This document shows, one piece after another, positions 7,242-16,371 of a stretch of 64,000 nt of DNA. Origin of the DNA: Chloroflexota bacterium (GTDB lineage: Bacteria > Chloroflexota > Anaerolineae > Anaerolineales > UBA4823); the NCBI GenBank assembly GCA_029782365.1, contig JAKOUW010000143.1, positions 124,001-188,000 on the forward strand. Reading direction: 5' to 3'. The notes under the pieces are model-generated. The model had not been told where the DNA came from. It did no database searches and was given only the letters and a program-made list of their open reading frames with translations. Numbering within the stretch: the stretch's first letter is position 1; each line of letters begins with the position of its first letter. The translations under genes were made by a program, and so were the position numbers.

Positions 7242-9626
7242 ATGAAAAATACATCTCTCGGCCGAATCGCCGTATTCGCCTGGGTGATCTTTTGCCTCGC
7301 CCTGGCGCCGCTCTCTTCCACCCTTTCCACGGTCCAGGCGGCGCTGCCGGCGGCCGCGCCCCAGCCAGCAGGAGCCTCTTCGACCAGCCTGGCCAGCCTC
7401 CTGCGCGCCGGCAGGGCGCCAGCCAGCTTTTCGGCCGGCACTGCGGCGGCCGCTGCCCGGTCTCCTGAGGCCAGACTTGCGCCGCAGTTAGCCGGCGACA
7501 GCAGTTGGAAACCCGATTTTGTCGACGGCCTGAGCTACGGCCCGTACGCCGCCACCATCCGCGCCATCGCCGCGGCCGGCAGCGATGTGTACGTGGGCGG
7601 CAGTTTCAGCCAGGCGGGCGGCCGCCCGGCCAACAACATCGCCCGCTGGAGCACCACCACGCACCAGTGGGACACGCTGAACGGGGGGATCAATGGGCTG
7701 GTGTACGCCATCCTGCCGCACGGAAATTATATCTACGTGGGCGGCAGTTTCAACGATATCAACGGCACGCCGGCCTACAGCCTGGCGCGCTGGGACGTGA
7801 CCGCTCAGACGTGGTCGCTGGTGGGCGGCGCGCCTGGGCTGACCAGCGGCGGGAAGTTCGTGGGCATCGCCAACGCCCTGGCGTTTGACGCCGCCGGTAA
7901 CCTGTACGTGGGCGGCCACTTCGACCTCGCCGGCAGCACGGCCGCAGCTAACATCGCCCGCTGGAACGGGTCGAGCTGGTCGTCGCTGGGCGGCGGGCTG
8001 GGCGGGAGCAGTGATACCATCCAGGCACTGGTGATCAGCGGCAGCGACCTCTTTGCCGCGGGCAGTTTCAGCAGTCCCTTTTCGAACATTGCCCGCTGGG
8101 ACGGTGTGAGCTGGAACGGCATGGGCGGAACCAACGGCCCCGTGTATGCGCTGCTGATGGACGGCAGCAACCTGTACGCCGGTGGGACGTTCAGCCAGGC
8201 GGGGATCAGTGCAGTGCAAAACCTGGCGGTCTGGACGGGCGGCTCGACCTGGCAGGATGTGGGCGGCGGGGCAGACAGCCAGGTGACGGCCATCGTGCAC
8301 GGCCCGGGCGGCCTGCTGGTCACCGGCGGTTTTCAGCATGTCAACACCAGTTATTCTGCCAACTACGCCGCCATCTGGAACGGCAGCGCCTGGTCTCGCC
8401 TGAGCTACGGCGTCAGCGCCATCGCCTACGCCGCGGCGGTGGTCGGCAGCCAGGTGTTCATCGGCGGTGATTTTCACAATATGCGCTACGATTCGTCCGA
8501 TCATCTCGCCATCTGGGACAGCGCCGACAACACCTGGTACGGGCTGGGCAACAGCGTGGATGGGCCGGTGTTCGCCGTGGCGGCCAGCGGCAGCGATGTG
8601 TACGTGGGCGGGCGCTTCAACACCGCCGGCGGCATCCCGGCGGCCAATATCGCGCATTGGAACAGCCGCACGGGGCTGTGGTCGGCGCTGGACCTGGGCG
8701 TGACCGGCTGCAACGGCCCGCTGTGCACGCCGACGGTCTATGCCCTGGCGGTGAACGGCAGCCGCATCTTTGCAGGCGGCAATTTTAGCTCGGTGGGCAG
8801 CCGGCTGAAGTTGGCGGCGCAGAACCTGGCGCTGTGGGACACCAACCTGCAGATGTGGCGCCCAGGCTACGCCCAGGACTGCCCCGCCGACAACCCGAAC
8901 TGCGAAACGGATGTCTTTGCCCTGTCGCCGGACGGCCCTGGCGTGGATTTTGGGGGCTACTTCGTCAACGCCTGCAATTATGCCTGCACCACCGTCAACA
9001 ACGTCGGTTACTGGGACGGCTCCATCTACCGCGCCTTCGTCGACGGCGGCACAGTGGGCATCGGCGGCGGCAATGTGTCGGCGCTGCTCGACGACGGCTA
9101 CGGGGTGTACATCGCCGGCCAGTTCAGCAGCCCGCGCACCAACCTGGTGTATTACGATGGCTTCAACTTTAACGGGCTGGGCAGCCCGCTGGGGGTGTAC
9201 ATCACCGCCCTGGCCGAAGACAATCAGTACCTGTACGCCGGCGGCCTATTCAGCAACGCCGGGGGCGCCGCCGGGGCGAACAACATCGCCCGCATTTCGC
9301 TGACCTCCGCCGGCGACTGGCAGGCGGTGGGCGCGGGTTTCGACGACGCGGTGCTGAGCCTGGCCTTCAGCGGCGCAGACCTGATCGCCGGCGGGGTTTT
9401 CACCAAGAACGGCGTCACCGGCCTAAGCCACATCGCCCGCTGGAACACCAGCACAGAAACCTGGTCGGCGCTGGGCAGCGGGGCCGACAGCCTGGTGAAC
9501 AGCCTCGCCGCCAACAATGACGAGATTTTCGCCGGCGGGCATTTCATCCAGATGGGCGGCAAAGAGTCGGATTACTTCGCCATGTGGGGCAGCTACCCGG
9601 TCTACCTGCCGCTGGTCAAGAGGTAG
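7242..9626 (+). CDS. Secreted beta-propeller repeat protein with C-terminal VYLPLVKR
   Basis: A 794-residue protein with an N-terminal signal peptide (RIAVFAWVIFCLALAPLSST, cleavage near VQA-AL). It contains more than ten repeats of roughly 45-50 residues of the type VYVGGSFSQAGG..NNIARW...W..LG, which resemble Kelch or galactose-oxidase-like propeller blades. It ends exactly in YPVYLPLVKR, a tail shared with other secreted proteins of this window. Start ATG 7242 is chosen because GGAGG lies nine bases upstream and the signal peptide begins there; the frame stays open further upstream. Function unknown, likely extracellular. No enzyme motif was seen. Confidence 0.85.
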   Translation: MKNTSLGRIAVFAWVIFCLALAPLSSTLSTVQAALPAAAPQPAGASSTSLASLLRAGRAPASFSAGTAAAAARSPEARLAPQLAGDSSWKPDFVDGLSYGPYAATIRAIAAAGSDVYVGGSFSQAGGRPANNIARWSTTTHQWDTLNGGINGLVYAILPHGNYIYVGGSFNDINGTPAYSLARWDVTAQTWSLVGGAPGLTSGGKFVGIANALAFDAAGNLYVGGHFDLAGSTAAANIARWNGSSWSSLGGGLGGSSDTIQALVISGSDLFAAGSFSSPFSNIARWDGVSWNGMGGTNGPVYALLMDGSNLYAGGTFSQAGISAVQNLAVWTGGSTWQDVGGGADSQVTAIVHGPGGLLVTGGFQHVNTSYSANYAAIWNGSAWSRLSYGVSAIAYAAAVVGSQVFIGGDFHNMRYDSSDHLAIWDSADNTWYGLGNSVDGPVFAVAASGSDVYVGGRFNTAGGIPAANIAHWNSRTGLWSALDLGVTGCNGPLCTPTVYALAVNGSRIFAGGNFSSVGSRLKLAAQNLALWDTNLQMWRPGYAQDCPADNPNCETDVFALSPDGPGVDFGGYFVNACNYACTTVNNVGYWDGSIYRAFVDGGTVGIGGGNVSALLDDGYGVYIAGQFSSPRTNLVYYDGFNFNGLGSPLGVYITALAEDNQYLYAGGLFSNAGGAAGANNIARISLTSAGDWQAVGAGFDDAVLSLAFSGADLIAGGVFTKNGVTGLSHIARWNTSTETWSALGSGADSLVNSLAANNDEIFAGGHFIQMGGKESDYFAMWGSYPVYLPLVKR

Positions 9627-9627
9627 C

Positions 9628-9875
9628 TGAATCACTGAGTCACTGAAGAAGATGATTACACTGAAGGATCATGATTGGAAGGCGTCTTGCGACCGTACAG
9701 CGCATTTCTCAGTGAATTCAGCATTTCTCAGTGCTTCAGTGATTCAATGCCTCTTGAATCACTGAGTCACTGAAGAAGATGATTACACTGAAGGATCATG
9801 ATTGAAAGGCGCGAATTGACTGTACATCGCATTTCTCAGTGAATTCAGCATTTCTCAGTGCTTCAGTGATTCAAT
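9628..9875. repeat. Two 121-bp direct repeats with inverted ends
   Basis: Copies at 9628-9748 and 9755-9875 (offset 127) align without gaps. They differ mainly in a short internal stretch (GGAAGGCGTCTTGCGACCG against GAAAGGCGCGAATTGACTG). Each copy begins TGAATCACTGAGTCACTGAAG and ends CTTCAGTGATTCAAT, so its ends are near-inverted and the whole could fold as a long hairpin. A decayed third copy seems to run to about 9935. The rest of 9627-10091 shows no gene. Not a CRISPR: only two long units with a 6-base spacer. Confidence 0.85.
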
Positions 9876-10091
9876 CGTCTCAATCACCGAGGCTTTGAAG
9901 CACATAAACACACTGAATGACGTTGGTTGAAAGGTTCGACGAGACACCACTCCTCCTGTCCTACTAGCCAGTCCAAAAGTTAGCCCATAGGCCAAGTTCA
10001 ACTCCCTGACCGGTGGGGGCAGTTTTGGCCGGCGCGGCGTACACTATGTACAGTAAACAACAAAGGAAATCAATCGGCTCAGGAGGCTCGA

Positions 10092-10280
10092 ATGAACAAC
10101 TACCAGCAGCAACCCAATGGATCTCAGAATATGCAGCCCTTAATGGTCATGCCCAACGGCCAGGTCATTTTTTGGCAGCAGCCCGAAAACCACTGCGACA
10201 CTCCGTGCGAGGAGCAAAATGCCGAAAACCGCGTGACGCGCTTTCTGTCCAGGCTCATCGAGCGCATCTCGCTCTTCTAG
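10092..10280 (+). CDS. Small protein of unknown function (62 aa)
   Basis: ATG 10092 follows AGGAGG at good spacing, and the gene is closed by an intrinsic terminator, so a 62-residue product is likely. The N-terminal half is rich in Gln/Asn (NNYQQQPNG). The middle is PNGQVIFWQQPENHCDTPCE with C35 and C39. The end is an amphipathic basic helix (RVTRFLSRLIERISLF). There is no signal peptide. It lies 232 bases before two radical SAM genes on the same strand, so it might be a modified peptide precursor or a small regulatory protein. I recognise no family. Confidence 0.6.
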   Translation: MNNYQQQPNGSQNMQPLMVMPNGQVIFWQQPENHCDTPCEEQNAENRVTRFLSRLIERISLF

Positions 10281-10324
10281 CCAGCCGCCAGCCCTGTCCC
10301 GGCGGATCGAATGGCCTGCGCTTG

Positions 10325-10357
10325 AAAAGCGCTCTGCAAACGTGCAGAGCGCTTTTT
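10325..10357 (+). terminator. Intrinsic terminator after the 62-aa gene
   Basis: A 14-bp perfect stem, AAAAGCGCTCTGCA (10325-10338) with TGCAGAGCGCTTTT (10343-10356), has the loop AACG and ends in a T tract. It separates the small gene from the radical SAM operon and would give a short abundant transcript. Confidence 0.9.
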
Positions 10358-10512
10358 CGTGAAGCCAGGACATGCTGTGGTTCATTATTCCTTTACAGGT
10401 ATTTTGGTCGTATTTCGACGGATGAATGTCACTTTTATTCGGGTAGATTCTTTGCTAACATGGTGCTGAGTAGGTGGATATTGGTAACTGGCTCCAGCTA
10501 CCTTCCAGCTAA

Positions 10513-11817
10513 ATGATTCCAGGCCGCCAATCCGAACCAGCCGTGATGATGAAAACAACGATGACTTCTGCTCAAACAGCCAACCATCCAAAAGTATGCG
10601 TTCTGGTGGATAAAATTGCTTGTTTTCGCCGGGTCTTAGATGCGGCGACCTTGACCAACAGGTACCTTGTGCAGCATGGCGCACAGGTGATCGGCAGCGA
10701 AAATATCCAGGATGCGAATTTCGCCATCATCATCACCTGCGGCTTTAACGATTATGCCGTTACTACAGGCGGCAGGTTGGTCGATTACGCGCGCACATTC
10801 ATGGATGACAGTCATATTTTAATCATGGGCTGCATCCCCGGAACGGCCCCTGAGTCAATCGCCTCCACCGAACTGCACATGGTTGCTCCCCGCGCCTATG
10901 CTCACCTGGATCAGATTCTGGCCCAGATGGGCATTCTGAAAGAAGACGGCGCGCATTTTGTTGATATGAATATTGGCCAGCTTGGGCTGGCGCACGAATA
11001 CGCCACCCTCAGCCCCTCCACATTTTATATCAGCGTATCCAACGGCTGTGCGGGAAATTGCACCTATTGTGAAATCCGGCATGCGATTGGCAAAATTCAA
11101 AGCAGGCCGCTGGAAACCATCCAAACCCATATTGACCAGGCCCTGGCAGACGGCGCCGGGGCTGTTTACCTGGGTTCTGACGACCTGGGCGCCTGGGGCA
11201 TCGACCGGGGCGAGAAATTCCCCGCTTTGCTCGAGGCGGCGCTGGCTTCATGCGGGCGAGCAGGCGCGGAACAATATGTGGATCTCCGCAATGTCATCAA
11301 CCCGGTCTGGCTGGTCAAATATGAAGATGAGCTGGAAAACCTGTTCTCGAAACACGCCGCGCGCCTGCCAGCATTATCCGTTGCCCTGCAGTCAGGCAGT
11401 CCAAAGGTGCTGCGCTGGTGCCAGCGCTATGCTCACACGGAGCGCATGCAGCATGCAGTTCAAACACTCCAAAAAGCGAATCCGTCCCTGTACAGTTTCG
11501 GCCATTTGATCATCGGCCTGCCGCCGGAGGGTCCGGGTGAACTGGAACAAACCCTGCGCTTTATGGATGAATCGGCGATCGATTTCTGGACCTGTTTTCG
11601 ATATTCATCTGCCTCAAAAGACGATATCGACGAGCGAACACGCATCGAAGCGAATTGGGCATCTTTCATTCACCAGGCTGGCCAGCAGGGGTACATGGTG
11701 CAGGAAAAACCAGATCGCGTTTACGCGGCGCGCAAATTGGATCCCCGCTTTAACACCATCGAATTTCCTGATGCCGCACAAGAGCACCAATCCCAGGAGG
11801 AGATGCATGATCATTAA
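10513..11817 (+). CDS. Radical SAM protein, methylthiotransferase-like (MiaB/RimO-type N-terminus)
   Basis: Up to 434 residues. The N-terminal region has the three spaced cysteines of methylthiotransferases (KIACFRR, IITCGFND, IMGCIPG), which would hold a second [4Fe-4S] cluster. The radical SAM motif is SNGCAGNCTYC, followed by DGAGAVYLGSDDLGAWGIDRG and GHLIIGLPPEG strands of the TIM barrel. No C-terminal TRAM domain is apparent, unlike MiaB and RimO. The substrate is unknown. The downstream SPASM gene overlaps its last 11 bases, so the two are co-expressed. The start is uncertain: ATG 10513, 10546, 10549 and 10561 all lack a clear ribosome binding site. Confidence 0.8.
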   Translation: MIPGRQSEPAVMMKTTMTSAQTANHPKVCVLVDKIACFRRVLDAATLTNRYLVQHGAQVIGSENIQDANFAIIITCGFNDYAVTTGGRLVDYARTFMDDSHILIMGCIPGTAPESIASTELHMVAPRAYAHLDQILAQMGILKEDGAHFVDMNIGQLGLAHEYATLSPSTFYISVSNGCAGNCTYCEIRHAIGKIQSRPLETIQTHIDQALADGAGAVYLGSDDLGAWGIDRGEKFPALLEAALASCGRAGAEQYVDLRNVINPVWLVKYEDELENLFSKHAARLPALSVALQSGSPKVLRWCQRYAHTERMQHAVQTLQKANPSLYSFGHLIIGLPPEGPGELEQTLRFMDESAIDFWTCFRYSSASKDDIDERTRIEANWASFIHQAGQQGYMVQEKPDRVYAARKLDPRFNTIEFPDAAQEHQSQEEMHDH

Positions 11818-13033
11818 AATCAGGCCAGAGTCATTTGGCTATATTGCGTTCGATAAACGCAGCCGAAAACACAGGTTTGTCACCACCGACCTGCCTGCAT
11901 CCACCCTGGCCCGCCAGGACATGCTCACCCAGGTCGGCAAAATCTTCGACTGCACAGACGAAGACATTCAATTGGAGTTTGTGGGTGATAAGGTCCGGCA
12001 GCGCCTGTCTGCTCCGCTGTGCTTATATCTTGAAATCACCAGGTACTGCACACTGCGCTGTAACCATTGTTACAAACCCGAAGATCCCCTATCCCAGGCG
12101 ATGGACCTGGATGATTTCACGAAGCTGCTGAAGGATGCGCGAGATATGGGCATCTTTGAGGTCCGGCTGTGCGGAAACGAGCCGACCATTTCGCCCATTT
12201 TTTTTGAAGTGTGCCAGCAAATTCAAAACTTAGGATTGTTCTTGAGCATAAACACCAGCGGGATCATGAATGCCAGGACACGCCGCAGGCTGATCGATAT
12301 CCGGCCGGATCATGTGGTCGTCAGCGTGGATGGAAACCAGGCAACGCATGATGCGATTCGAAAACCCGGCGCGTACGCGCAGGCAGTTGAGCTGTTACAT
12401 GCTTTACAAGAGGCCAATATTCAACGCCGCATCAATTGTGTGATTTCTGGTCTGACCATGAATCATATGGATGAGGTGATCGCCCTGGCGAAAGAAGTGG
12501 GCTGCGGCATCAGCTTTATTCCTCTGCGCACGATGGGCCGGAGCACCGAATTCAAGGATGAATTTGCTTTGACGCCCAAATCAATGTACCAGGCTGTGAG
12601 CCATATCACCGCCCAAAAGCAAGCCGTGCCGGAGGTCCCTTTAGAAACGTTTTTCGACATCCTGGGCAACGGATTCTGGGCTCACCACACCATGGAAATC
12701 AACATACCCTGCCCGGCCGGTAAAAATGGATTTGTGTCTGCAGATGGCACATTCTATCCCTGCGATTGGTTGAGATATATGGAAGGGCGCTTCGCCTGTG
12801 GGAATGTACGCCAATCCAGCCTGGCCGAAATTTGGGAAAAATCAACCACACTGCAGGCATTCCGTCAGATCGTGAGAAAAAAATGCCTTGACTGCACGCA
12901 TTACCTCAAAACCTGTTACGGGGGTTGCTGGTGCAGTTACCAGGAATCGATGGACTGCGGTGAATATGAAGACAAGCTGTGCTTTGCGCCGCTCATTTCC
13001 GCAGGAAAAATGCCAATCACAGCAGGAGGATGA
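11807..13033 (+). CDS. Radical SAM/SPASM domain protein
   Basis: A 408-residue protein. The radical SAM core begins at EITRYCTLRCNHCYKPED (CxxxCxxC). A C-terminal SPASM region has CPAGKNGFVSADGTFYPCDW, then CLDC..YLKTCYGGCWC and a final cysteine cluster for auxiliary iron-sulfur clusters. The ~75 residues before the core are family-specific. SPASM enzymes usually modify peptides or proteins. ATG 11807 is chosen over a longer open frame because CAGGAGGAG sits just upstream and the product then starts MIIKIRPE. It overlaps the preceding rSAM gene by 11 bases and is followed after three bases by a membrane protein gene. Confidence 0.85.
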   Translation: MIIKIRPESFGYIAFDKRSRKHRFVTTDLPASTLARQDMLTQVGKIFDCTDEDIQLEFVGDKVRQRLSAPLCLYLEITRYCTLRCNHCYKPEDPLSQAMDLDDFTKLLKDARDMGIFEVRLCGNEPTISPIFFEVCQQIQNLGLFLSINTSGIMNARTRRRLIDIRPDHVVVSVDGNQATHDAIRKPGAYAQAVELLHALQEANIQRRINCVISGLTMNHMDEVIALAKEVGCGISFIPLRTMGRSTEFKDEFALTPKSMYQAVSHITAQKQAVPEVPLETFFDILGNGFWAHHTMEINIPCPAGKNGFVSADGTFYPCDWLRYMEGRFACGNVRQSSLAEIWEKSTTLQAFRQIVRKKCLDCTHYLKTCYGGCWCSYQESMDCGEYEDKLCFAPLISAGKMPITAGG

Positions 13034-13036
13034 ACC

Positions 13037-13690
13037 ATGAATTCACATAAAACTGCACTCAAGCCTGGCGACGATGAAATTAATGACTTCATGATCGCTG
13101 AATTCAACTTATTGGAATCGGCCAAGGAAAACCTTGCCTCAGAGCAAGAAAGCCGTGGGAATTTCTTCCTGGCGGTGGTTTCAGGATCGCTCATCGCCTT
13201 GGGTGTGTTAGGGCAGTTAGGCATTCCTACCGATCTTTCCGCAACCATCGCCTTCATCGTTTTGGTGGTCCTGGCCGTTTTGGGCATGTCAACCTTTTAC
13301 CAATCGCTGCGCCGGAACTTCCGCTTGATTTTTTACACGCGCGGCCTGAACCGCATTCGCCATTATTTTGTCGATCAAGATCCCTCCATCCGCAAGTATC
13401 TAATCCTGGAAACCAATGACCAGTATCCTCCCTACCAGGTTCAATTGGGCGACCAATCTCAATTAATTTCCGTGATCAACAGCGCATTAATTTGTGCGTG
13501 CATTGCCGGGGTCTTGTTGAAATTTACAATTTTACCGTTGTTCAGCGCGGTGCTCATTGGTTCAGCCGGTGGAATCGTGGCGTATATCCTCCATCAAATT
13601 TATTCAAATCGCATGGCCGGGGAATACACAAAGAAGTATTTAAAATTCCAACGCATTGAATCGAAGCCGGATAAATCAAAAGAAAATTAA
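13037..13690 (+). CDS. Four-helix membrane protein of unknown function
   Basis: A 217-residue protein with two pairs of predicted transmembrane helices: about residues 43-61 and 67-88, then 143-165 and 169-190. They are separated by a ~55-residue cytoplasmic-looking loop (FYQSLRRNFRLIFYTRGLNR). The N- and C-terminal tails are charged. It starts three bases after the SPASM gene stop, with GCAGGAGG overlapping that stop, so it is the third gene of the rSAM operon. It could anchor or export the product, but nothing in it proves that. I do not recognise the family with confidence. Confidence 0.75.
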   Translation: MNSHKTALKPGDDEINDFMIAEFNLLESAKENLASEQESRGNFFLAVVSGSLIALGVLGQLGIPTDLSATIAFIVLVVLAVLGMSTFYQSLRRNFRLIFYTRGLNRIRHYFVDQDPSIRKYLILETNDQYPPYQVQLGDQSQLISVINSALICACIAGVLLKFTILPLFSAVLIGSAGGIVAYILHQIYSNRMAGEYTKKYLKFQRIESKPDKSKEN

Positions 13691-13785
13691 ACGGCGGCCA
13701 AATAAAATAGCTCGCTCGGCAGGGTCTCCCAGTTGCATTTTTCTATTGTCGTCATGGCGCGTTTGTTCTTTGAAATCTGACATTG

Positions 13786-13814
13786 TTGACATTCTTTCGT
13801 TTCTTCTATACAAT
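13786..13814 (+). promoter_or_regulatory. Sigma70-type promoter of the poly-Trp protein gene
   Basis: TTGACA (13786-13791), 17 bases, TACAAT (13809-13814). Transcription should start near 13821, giving a ~75-base leader before GGAGG and ATG 13895. Confidence 0.8.
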
Positions 13815-13894
13815 ACTTTTATCACCTTAACCCTTTCTCCAGCCTGATCGCATCACAAACCTAAACCTTAACAGCCGTTGTACGTCCGGAGGCG

Positions 13895-15283
13895 ATGATG
13901 TTGAAACGCAAGATGTTCGTTGTTTTGCTGTTCGTCCTGTTCGCCGCGGCGCTGGCCTTTGGCATGTTCCAGGCGCCGCGCTTCTTCGCCGCCGCCAGCG
14001 CTCCTCTGTCCAACCTGGTCCTGCCGGCCGCGGCCGCCAATGCCAGCCAGCCCGCCCAAGAGCTCGCCGCCGGCGGCGCGGCTGCCGCCCCGCAGGCCGG
14101 GTCCGACCCGCTCGCAGGGTCCGATCCGCTTGCCGGATCCGATCCCCTGATTCAGTCGTATGCGGCCAAGTTCGTCTGCACCGAGCCGCTGCCGCCGGGC
14201 GCGTATTATTACGGGCTGAACGCGCCCCTGCTCCACCAGGCCAGCGAGGTGATCGTGCACAACCCCAATGATTTCCCGGTGGTGGTGTACCGCAAGTCGG
14301 TGCGCGCCTCGGACCTGGGCGCGGCGGCCTCAGCCCCCGGCGCCTGGACGGCCATGACCATCGGCAAGGATTACGCCGTGCGCATCACCTGCGACGATGT
14401 CGCCAAGATGCTGACCGGCAACCCCGCCGCGACGTTTGCCGGCACCTACGGCATCGGCGTGACGGTGGAAGGCTACGTGGTGCTGGGCGTCGGGCCGCAG
14501 ACGGTGGTGGGCAACACGCTGACGCGCTACGCCGCGCTGGACGTGACCGCCGAGTACACGCGCGGCTCGGAGTTCGTCAAGAAAGACATTGCCTACCAGC
14601 CCTGGTGGTGGTGGTGGTGGTGGCCCCTGCCCTGGCGCCTGGGCTATGCTTACGAGCGCATCGTGCCGATCCAGGACGCCGTGCACAACATCGACTGCCG
14701 CGACCTGCTCTACACGGCCCTGCTGCAAGACGCCGTCGGCATCAGCGACGCCGGCCAGATGGCGCAAACCATCCAGGCGCTCAACATCGGGCGCAGTATC
14801 GACCCGACCAACGTGGGCAGCCTGACGATCGACACCACCCAGCCCGCCCTGGTGGCGCTGATCGGGCGCTGCAACAAGCTGGACCTGGCCCACGCCGACA
14901 TCGATTACGTGCTGGTCAGCAACAAGAGTCCCAACGACCCCGACCCGCGCAGCGGCGGCAACCCGGTGGTGGCGCGCGCGCCGTGGATCCCCGGCCGCTG
15001 GTACGACCTGCCGGTGGTGGTGCCGCAGAACATCGCCACCGACCTGGATAAGTTCATGGTGAACTGGCAGACCAGCCAGTGGATCGCCGCCGGCGCCCCG
15101 GCCGCCAACGTCAGCGCGGCTATGGTGTATTATTTCCCCTACTGGTGCGGCTGGGGCAATTGGTGGCCGTGGTGGAACTCGGGCTCGTGCACCGACATCG
15201 CCGTGGGCAACGCCGAGAGCCTGGATGTGGAGGTGATCAACCCCCTGCGCGTCTTCATGACCGCCTGGCCGCCGGTGCCATGA
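13895..15283 (+). CDS. Secreted protein with seven consecutive tryptophans
   Basis: A 462-residue protein with a signal peptide (KMFVVLLFVLFAAALAFGMF). A GSDPLA repeat follows at ~residues 88-105 (three near-identical copies). Then come beta-rich segments such as EVIVHNPNDFPVVVYRKSV. Residues 237-243 are WWWWWWW, encoded by seven TGG codons at 14603-14623 and followed by PLPW. A second aromatic patch near the end reads YWCGWGNWWPWW. Four cysteines outside that patch could form disulfides. It probably acts at or outside the membrane. GGAGG and a consensus promoter precede it; the next secreted protein starts 13 bases downstream. Function unknown. Confidence 0.8.
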   Translation: MMLKRKMFVVLLFVLFAAALAFGMFQAPRFFAAASAPLSNLVLPAAAANASQPAQELAAGGAAAAPQAGSDPLAGSDPLAGSDPLIQSYAAKFVCTEPLPPGAYYYGLNAPLLHQASEVIVHNPNDFPVVVYRKSVRASDLGAAASAPGAWTAMTIGKDYAVRITCDDVAKMLTGNPAATFAGTYGIGVTVEGYVVLGVGPQTVVGNTLTRYAALDVTAEYTRGSEFVKKDIAYQPWWWWWWWPLPWRLGYAYERIVPIQDAVHNIDCRDLLYTALLQDAVGISDAGQMAQTIQALNIGRSIDPTNVGSLTIDTTQPALVALIGRCNKLDLAHADIDYVLVSNKSPNDPDPRSGGNPVVARAPWIPGRWYDLPVVVPQNIATDLDKFMVNWQTSQWIAAGAPAANVSAAMVYYFPYWCGWGNWWPWWNSGSCTDIAVGNAESLDVEVINPLRVFMTAWPPVP

Positions 15284-15296
15284 AAGGAGCGGCGCC

Positions 15297-16298
15297 ATGC
15301 ACATCCCCACCTGGCTGAAGATCGCCGTCGCCCTGCTGATCAGCGGCGCCTGGCTGTTCGCCCGGCAGGGCGGCCAGCCGGCTCAAACCTCGCCCCTGGC
15401 CCCGCCGCCCGAAGCGCAGAGCGAGGCGTTTACCATTTCTGCTCGCAGTCCCCTCACCGCCACCGGCGTCAGCCCGGCCGATATCCTCGGCGCGGGCGGC
15501 GCGCCGCTGGTGAGTTGTGAAAGCCTGGGCCTGCTGTGCAGCGATTACGCCAGCGGCCGGCAGGATGCCATCCTGGGGCTGTCTTTCGGCGACGACTTCA
15601 GCGACGACAGCCTGCCGCCGGTGCAGTTCTCCGTGGCCCCCGGCTCGCAGGGCCTGCCCGGCACGGCCGTGAACGGCGAGGCCGCCTGCAGGCCGTCCGA
15701 AGCGCAGGCCGATGTCTTTGCCTCGCCTTTGGACGGCACCAACGTCCAGGTGCTGGACGGGGACGGCAAGGCCTGCGCCAGCAGTGCCGGCCTCGGGCTG
15801 GGCCTCGACGAGAGCGCCGGCAACAACCTGAGCGGCCTGGCGTCTGACCCCTGCCGCACCTTCGACCCGGACTGCGACGGCCTGCCCGACGCGCCGGCCT
15901 TCCTCAGCCTGGCGGCGGGCTCGCCCACGCTGGCGGCGCTGGGCGCCCTGCCCTCGGACATCCTCTCCACCGGCAACGCCTTCACACCGCACGTCTGGGC
16001 CAGCCAGGACGCCCTCGGCCTGCTGGCAGGCGATGTGATCGATGCCCTGTGCGTGCAGGAAAACGGCGACGGCGTGTACGGCGCCGGCGATTTCGTGCTC
16101 TTCTCGCTGGCGGCCGGCTCGCCCAGCCTGGCCAGGTTCGGCGCCTCGCCCGCCGACGTGCTCAGCGCCCATCCACGCCAGGTGTACGTGCGCGGCGCCT
16201 GGCTGGGCCTGGCCTCCACCGACCAGGTGGACGGCCTGCTGTGCGGGCTGGTGAGCGCCCCGCGCCGCCTGTTCGCCCCGCTGGTCAACAACCGCTGA
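15297..16298 (+). CDS. Secreted repeat protein of unknown function, C-terminal LFAPLVNNR
   Basis: A 333-residue protein with an N-terminal hydrophobic helix (IAVALLISGAWLFA). It has three copies of a repeat best seen as SLAAGSPTLAALGALPSDIL, SLAAGSPSLARFGASPADVL and a diverged SARSPLTATGVSPADIL. Acidic Asp/Gly stretches between them (DPDCDGLPD, ENGDGVYG) look able to bind calcium. It ends RRLFAPLVNNR, a variant of the C-terminal motif of other secreted proteins here. It follows the poly-Trp protein by 13 bases with AAAGGAG upstream, so the two are probably one operon. Confidence 0.75.
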   Translation: MHIPTWLKIAVALLISGAWLFARQGGQPAQTSPLAPPPEAQSEAFTISARSPLTATGVSPADILGAGGAPLVSCESLGLLCSDYASGRQDAILGLSFGDDFSDDSLPPVQFSVAPGSQGLPGTAVNGEAACRPSEAQADVFASPLDGTNVQVLDGDGKACASSAGLGLGLDESAGNNLSGLASDPCRTFDPDCDGLPDAPAFLSLAAGSPTLAALGALPSDILSTGNAFTPHVWASQDALGLLAGDVIDALCVQENGDGVYGAGDFVLFSLAAGSPSLARFGASPADVLSAHPRQVYVRGAWLGLASTDQVDGLLCGLVSAPRRLFAPLVNNR

Positions 16299-16371
16299 TT
16301 CACCCTCCCTGTCGGGGTGAGGGGAGGATCGACAGATGGACCTCCCCTGCGCAAGCACATTCGCCTCCGTC

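Noticed and set aside
7488..8657. 389-codon minus-strand open frame
   Set aside because: Shadow of the secreted propeller gene; its repeats only mirror those of the real gene.
9628..9875. CRISPR or phage attachment sites
   Set aside because: Two 121-bp copies six bases apart, with no integrase or tRNA nearby.
10013..10516. 167-codon plus-strand frame overlapping the 62-aa gene
   Set aside because: No ribosome binding site; it reads through the terminator hairpin. The 62-aa frame has AGGAGG and ends before it.
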